Shown: positions 59,929 through 64,000 of the stretch, one piece after another
Layout of the letters: each line of letters opens with the position of its first letter
How positions within the stretch are numbered: the first letter of the stretch is position 1
Source: Eutreptiella sp. 'Long Island Sound 2002'
Taxonomy: Eukaryota; Euglenozoa; Euglenophyceae; Eutreptiales; Eutreptiaceae
Length of the DNA stretch: 64,000 bases
Assembly: GCA_964036045.1 (NCBI GenBank)
Contig: OZ038378.1
Coordinates: 44,294,639 to 44,358,638, forward strand
Direction of reading: 5' to 3'
The notes under the pieces: model-generated
Databases searched by the model: none
Told to the model about the DNA's origin: nothing
Seen by the model: the letters and a program-made list of their open reading frames with translations, nothing else
Position numbers and translations under genes: made by a program

Positions 59929-62900
59929 AGTGGGCAGTGGCAGGGGCAGTGGCAGGAGCAGGGGCAGGGGCAGGGGTAGGGGCAGGTGCATGGGCTGTGG
60001 CAGGAGCAGGGGCAATGGCAGGGGCAGGGGCCGGGGCAGGGGCAGGGGCAGAGGCAGTGGCAGGGGCAGCGGCAGGGGTCGGGGCCGGGGCAGGGACAGG
60101 GGCAGGGGCAGTGGCAGGGGCAGGGGCAGGGGCAGGGGTAGGGGCAGGGGCAGGGGCAGGGGCTGGGGCAGGGGCAGGGGCAGGGGCTGGGGCAGGGGCT
60201 GGGGCAGGGGCTGTGGCAGGAGCAGGGGCAGTGGGCAGGGCAGGGGCAGTGGCAGGGGCTGTCGCAGGGGCAGGGGCAGGGGCAGTGGGAAGAACAGGGG
60301 CAGTGGCAGGGGCAGGGGCACGGGCAGTTGCAGGGGCAGGGGCAGCGGCAGGGGCTTGGGCAGGGGCAGAGCCAGGGGCAGTGGCAGTGACAGGGGCAGG
60401 GGCAGGGGCAGAGGCAGGGGAAGGGGGGCAGGGACAGGGGCAAGTGCAGTGGCAGGGGCAGTGGCAGGGGCCGTGGCAGTGGCAACGGCAGGTGCAGGGG
60501 CGGGGGCAGGGGCCGTGGCAGTGGCAAGGGCAGGGGCTGGGGCAGGGGCATTGGCAAGCGCAGCGGCAGGGGCAGGGGCTGGGCCAGTGGCAGGGGCAGT
60601 GGCAGTGGCAGGTGCAGGGGCAGGGGCAGTGGCAGTAGCAGTAGCAGGGGTAGGGGCAGGGGCAGTGGCAGTGGCAAGGGCAGGAACAGGGGCCGTGGCG
60701 GTGGCAGGGGCAGGGGCAGGGGCAGGGGCAGGGGAAGTGGCAGGAGCAGGGGCAGTTGCAGGGGCAGGGGCAGGGTCAGGGGCCGTGGTAGGGGCAGGGG
60801 AAGGGGCATGGGCAGGGGCAGTAGCAGGGGCAGAGGAAGGGGCCGGGGCGGGGACAGGGGCAGGGGTAGAGGCAGTGGCAGGGGCAGTGGCAGTGGCAGG
60901 GGCAGGGGCAGTGGCAGTGGCAGTAGCAGGGGCATGGGCAGGGGCAGGGGCAGTGGCAGTAGCAGGGGCAGGGGCAGGGGCAGGGGCAGGGGCAGTGGCA
61001 GTGGCAGGGGCAGGGACAGGGGCAGAAGGAGGGGCAGAGGGTGCAGGGGCAGGGGCAGAGGCTGGGGCAGGGGCAGTGGCAGGAGCCGGGGCAGTGGGAG
61101 GGGCAAGGGCAGGGGCAGGGGCAGGGGCCGGCGCAGGGGCACTGGCAGTAGCAGGGGCAGGGGCAGGGGCAGGGGGAGGGGCAGGGGCAGGGGCAGGTGC
61201 AGGGGCAGGGGCAGGGGCAGAGGCAGGGGCAAGGGCAGGGGCAGGGGCAGTGGCAACGGCAGTGGCAGGGGCAGGGGCTGAGCCAGTGGCAGGGGCAGTG
61301 GCAGTGGCAGGGGCAGGGGCAGGGGCAGTGGCAGTAGCAGTAGCAGGGGCAGGGGCAGGGGCAGGGGCAGTGGCAGTAGCAGGGGCAGTGGCAGGGGCAG
61401 GGGCAGGGGCTGTGGCAGTGGCAGGGGCAGGAGCAGGGGCAGAGGCAGGGGCAGGGGGGGCAGGGGCAGGGGCAGTGGCAGGAGCAGGGGCAGGGGCAGG
61501 GGCTGGGGCAGGGGCAGGCGCAGGGGCAGGAGCAGGGGCACTGGGAGGGGCAGGGGCAGTGGCAGGGGCAGGGGCAGGGGCAGGGGCATGGGCAGGGGCC
61601 GCGGGAGGTGCAAGGGCAGTGGCAGGGCCAGGTGTAGGGGCAGTTGCAGGGGCAGGGGCAGGGGCAGGGGCTGGGGCAGGGGCAGAGGCAGGGGCAGTGG
61701 CAGTGGCAGGGGCAGGGGCAGGGGCAGAGGCAGGGGCACGGGCAGGGGCAGGGGCCGGGGCAGGGGCCGTGGCAGGGGCAGTGGCGGGGGCAGGGGCAGG
61801 GGCAGTGGCAGGGGCAGTGGCACTGGCAGGGGCAGGGGCCGGGGCAGTGGCAGTGGCAGTTGCAGGGGCAGCGGCAGTAGCAGGGGCAGGGGCAGGGGCA
61901 GGGGCAGGGGCAGGGGCAGGCGCAGGGGCAGGGGTTGGGGCAGGGGCTGTGGCAGGGGCAGGGGCTGCGGCTTGGGCAGGGGCAGGGTCAGGGGCAGGGG
62001 CAGGGGCTGGGGCACGGGCAGTAGCAGGGGCAGAGGCAGGGGCAGGGGTAAGGGCAGGGGCAGGGGCAGGGGCAGGGGCCGGGGGAGTGGCTGGGGCAGT
62101 GGCAGTGTCAGTTGCAGGGGCAGGGGCAGTGGCTGTAGCAGGGGCAGGGGCAGGGGCAGTGGCGGTTGCTGGGGCAAGGGGCAGGGGCAGGAGCAGTGGC
62201 AGTGGTAGGGGCAGGGGCAGGGGCAGTGGCAGAGGCACGGGGGGCATGGGCAGCGGCAGGAGCAGTGGCAGGAGCAGGGGCAGGGGCAGGGGCTGGGGCA
62301 GGGGCCGGGACAGTGGCAGGAGCAGGGGCCGTAGGAGGGGCAGGGGCAGTTGCAGGGGCAGGGGCCGGGGCCGCGGCTGGGGCAGGGGCAGGGGCAGGGG
62401 CAGTGGCAGGAGCAGGGGCAGTGGCAGGGGCAGTGGCAGGAGCAGGGGCAGGGGCAGGGGTAGGGGCAGGTGCATGGGCTGTGGCAGGAGCAGGGGCAAT
62501 GGCAGGGGCAGGGGCCGGGGCAGGGGCAGGGGCAGAGGCAGTGGCAGGGGCAGCGGCAGGGGTCGGGGCCGGGGCAGGGCCAGGGGCAGGGGCAGTGGCA
62601 GGGGCAGGGGCAGGGGCAGGGGTAGGGGCAGGGGCAGGGGCAGGGGCTGGGGCAGGGGCAGGGGCAGGGGCTGGGGCATTGCGTGGTGCAGGGGCAGTGG
62701 CAGGGGCAGGGGCAGGGGCAGTTGCAGGGGCAAGGGCAGGGGCAGGCTCTGGGGCACGGGCAGAGGCAGGGGCAGTGGCAGTGGCAGGGGCAGAGGCAGG
62801 GGCAGGGGGGGCAGGGGCAGGGGCAGGGGCAGGGGCCGGGGCAGGAGTAGGGGCAGGGGTAGGTGCTGGGGTTGTGGCAGGGGCAGGGGCAGTGGCAGGG

Positions 62901-63445
62901 GCAGGGGCAGGGGCAGGGGCAGGGGGAGGGGCAGGGGCAGTGCCCGGAGCAGGGGCCTTGGGAGGGGCAGGGGCAGTGGCAGGGGCAGGGGCTGGGTCAG
63001 TTGCTGGGGCAGGGGCTGGGGCAGGGGCAGAGGCATGGTCAGTCGCAGTGGCAGGTGCACGGGCAGGGGCAGAGGCTGGGGCAGGGGGGGCAGGGGCAGG
63101 GGCAGGGGCAGTGGCAGGGGCTGGGGCAGGGGCAGTGGCAGGAGCATGGCGAGTGGGTGGGGCAAGGGCATTGGCAGGGGCAGGGGCAGTGGCTGTGGCT
63201 GTGGCAGGGGCAGGGGCAGGGGCAGGGGCAGGGGCAGGGGCAGGGGTACTGGCAGGAGCAGGGGCAGTGGCAGGGGCAGGGGCAGGGGCCGGGGCAGGGG
63301 CAGGGGCAGGGGCAGGGGCTGGGGCAGTGGCAGAGGCTGGGGTAGGGGCAGGGGCAGTGGCAGGGGCCGTGGCAGGGGCAGGGGCTGGGGCAGGGGCAGG
63401 GGTAGGAGCAGGGGCAGGGGCAGGGGCCGGGGCAGGGGCAGGGTA
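59929..63445. repeat. GGGGCA hexanucleotide array 2
   Basis: About 3.5 kb. From about 60,208 to 62,690 it follows array 1 (55,255 to about 57,735) almost base for base, offset 4,953-4,959. Its first 280 bases copy array 1 57,463-57,745 (offset about 2,475), and that piece occurs again near 62,400-62,680. From 62,690 to 63,430 the variant order is not matched in array 1. It ends in the same GGTAAA triplet junction. Confidence 0.95.
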
Positions 63446-63648
63446 AAGGTAAAGGTAAAGTGCTCGGGCGCTCTCCGAACATCAGCGTATCCGTGATCCC
63501 TACCTGTCCCTCGCAGCATCCCTTCCGGCTCGCGGGGTCACCGACACCCTAGCGCCTAGGACACTGCGTTCCAACCCCACCGGGATTCGAACCGAGCACC
63601 TCTAGTTCGGGCGTCACGTGCATGACCGCTGAACTACGCGACCTTCTC
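63427..63648. repeat. Array 2 end block: (GGTAAA)3, GTGCTCGGGCG block and tRNA-like
   Basis: Same block as in the 58.2-59.0 kb composite units, directly following array 2 and directly preceding a third short hexamer run. Confidence 0.9.
63571..63643 (-). other. tRNA-like sequence, copy 4
   Basis: As copies 1-3 but with GGGCGTC for AGGTGTC on the plus strand, which weakens the CACCT/AGGTG stem by one pair. A and B boxes are unchanged. Confidence 0.6.
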
Positions 63649-63649
63649 T

Positions 63650-63695
63650 GGGGCAGGGGCAGGGGCAGGGGCAGGGGCAGGGGCAGGGGCAGGGG
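63650..63695. repeat. GGGGCA array 3 (short)
   Basis: Seven uninterrupted hexamers between the tRNA-like block and the 127-bp satellite. Confidence 0.9.
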
Positions 63696-64000
63696 CTCCA
63701 ATCCGGGGCGTCTCTTTGTCGTATTCTCTCCGTTGCCTCGGACACTCCAGTCCGTGGCACCGGGTTCACCCCCGGACGATCCAGTCCGGGGGCTAGTGCC
63801 GTGCTTCGTCCCGCCTCGGATGCTCCAATCCAGGGCGTCTTTTTATCGTATTCTCTCCGTTGCCTCGGACGCTCCAGTCCGTAGCACCGGGTTCTCCCCC
63901 GGACGATCCAGTCCGGGGGCTCGGGCCGTGCTCCACCCTGCCCCGGATGCTCCAATCCTGGGCGTCTTTTTGTCGTATTCTCTCCGTTGCCTCGGACGCT
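63696..64000. repeat. 127-bp satellite, runs off the window
   Basis: CTCCAATCC landmarks at 63,696, 63,823 and 63,950. Each unit contains GTCGTATTCTCTCCGTTGCC and the inverted pair CCCCCGGA / TCCGGGGG around CGATCCAG. Confidence 0.9.

Noticed and set aside
59290-63519. 1,409-codon minus-strand frame and 1,188-codon plus-strand frame in array 2
   Set aside because: Same artefact as array 1; the frames run out of the array into satellite without any recognisable domain.

Overview
This window is repeat-dominated eukaryotic nuclear DNA. The evidence is short GT-AG introns, Ty3-type LTR retrotransposons primed by initiator tRNA-Met, a LINE with a poly(A) tail, tRNA-like sequences with A and B boxes, and kilobases of satellite. 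I see no bacterial operon and no clear housekeeping gene. The retroelement proteins remind me of those in algal and other protist genomes, but I cannot name the organism. Position-by-position comparison of repeats was done by eye, so identities are approximate.

Layout. 1-5,615: mostly unassigned, with short tandem repeats and a possible tRNA-like relic. 5,621-17,095: a complete minus-strand Ty3 chromovirus (Ty3-1) with 786-bp LTRs, a 5-bp target duplication (TTGAT), PBS, PPT, gag, protease, a methyltransferase-like domain, RT, RNase H, integrase and chromodomain; a few stop codons and one frameshift interrupt it. 17,101-17,727: a noncoding fragment related to such elements. 17,656-18,816: an unrecognised 386-codon ORF with internal repeats. 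20,724-27,033: an island with ten copies of a ~22-bp GC-rich palindrome, a transposase-like gene, and a plus-strand multi-exon gene whose introns carry the palindrome. 28,648-30,758: a TIR-bounded element encoding a 2OG-Fe(II)-dioxygenase-like protein. 31,097-38,084: a decayed second Ty3 element (Ty3-2), probably extending left into 27.8-31 kb.

38,440-45,510: a tandem family (long unit, truncated unit, long unit, rearranged unit), each starting with a TATA box followed by a conserved hairpin; one block looks like a real exon. 45,515-52,033: two satellite families interrupted by a 4.96-kb LINE with a 21-bp target duplication and poly(A). 52,034-53,690: GC-rich and unassigned. 53,692-63,695: very long GGGGCA-type hexanucleotide arrays separated by an 82-bp satellite and a ~200-bp block with a tRNA-like sequence. 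63,696-64,000: a 127-bp satellite.

The main point is mobile-element biology. The best candidates for something undescribed are the palindrome island (transposase-like gene plus palindrome-bearing introns), the dioxygenase-carrying TIR element, the methyltransferase-like domain between protease and RT in both Ty3 elements, and the hexanucleotide/tRNA-like composite satellite. Very long ORFs inside the hexanucleotide arrays are artefacts of a stop-free repeat and are not annotated as genes.
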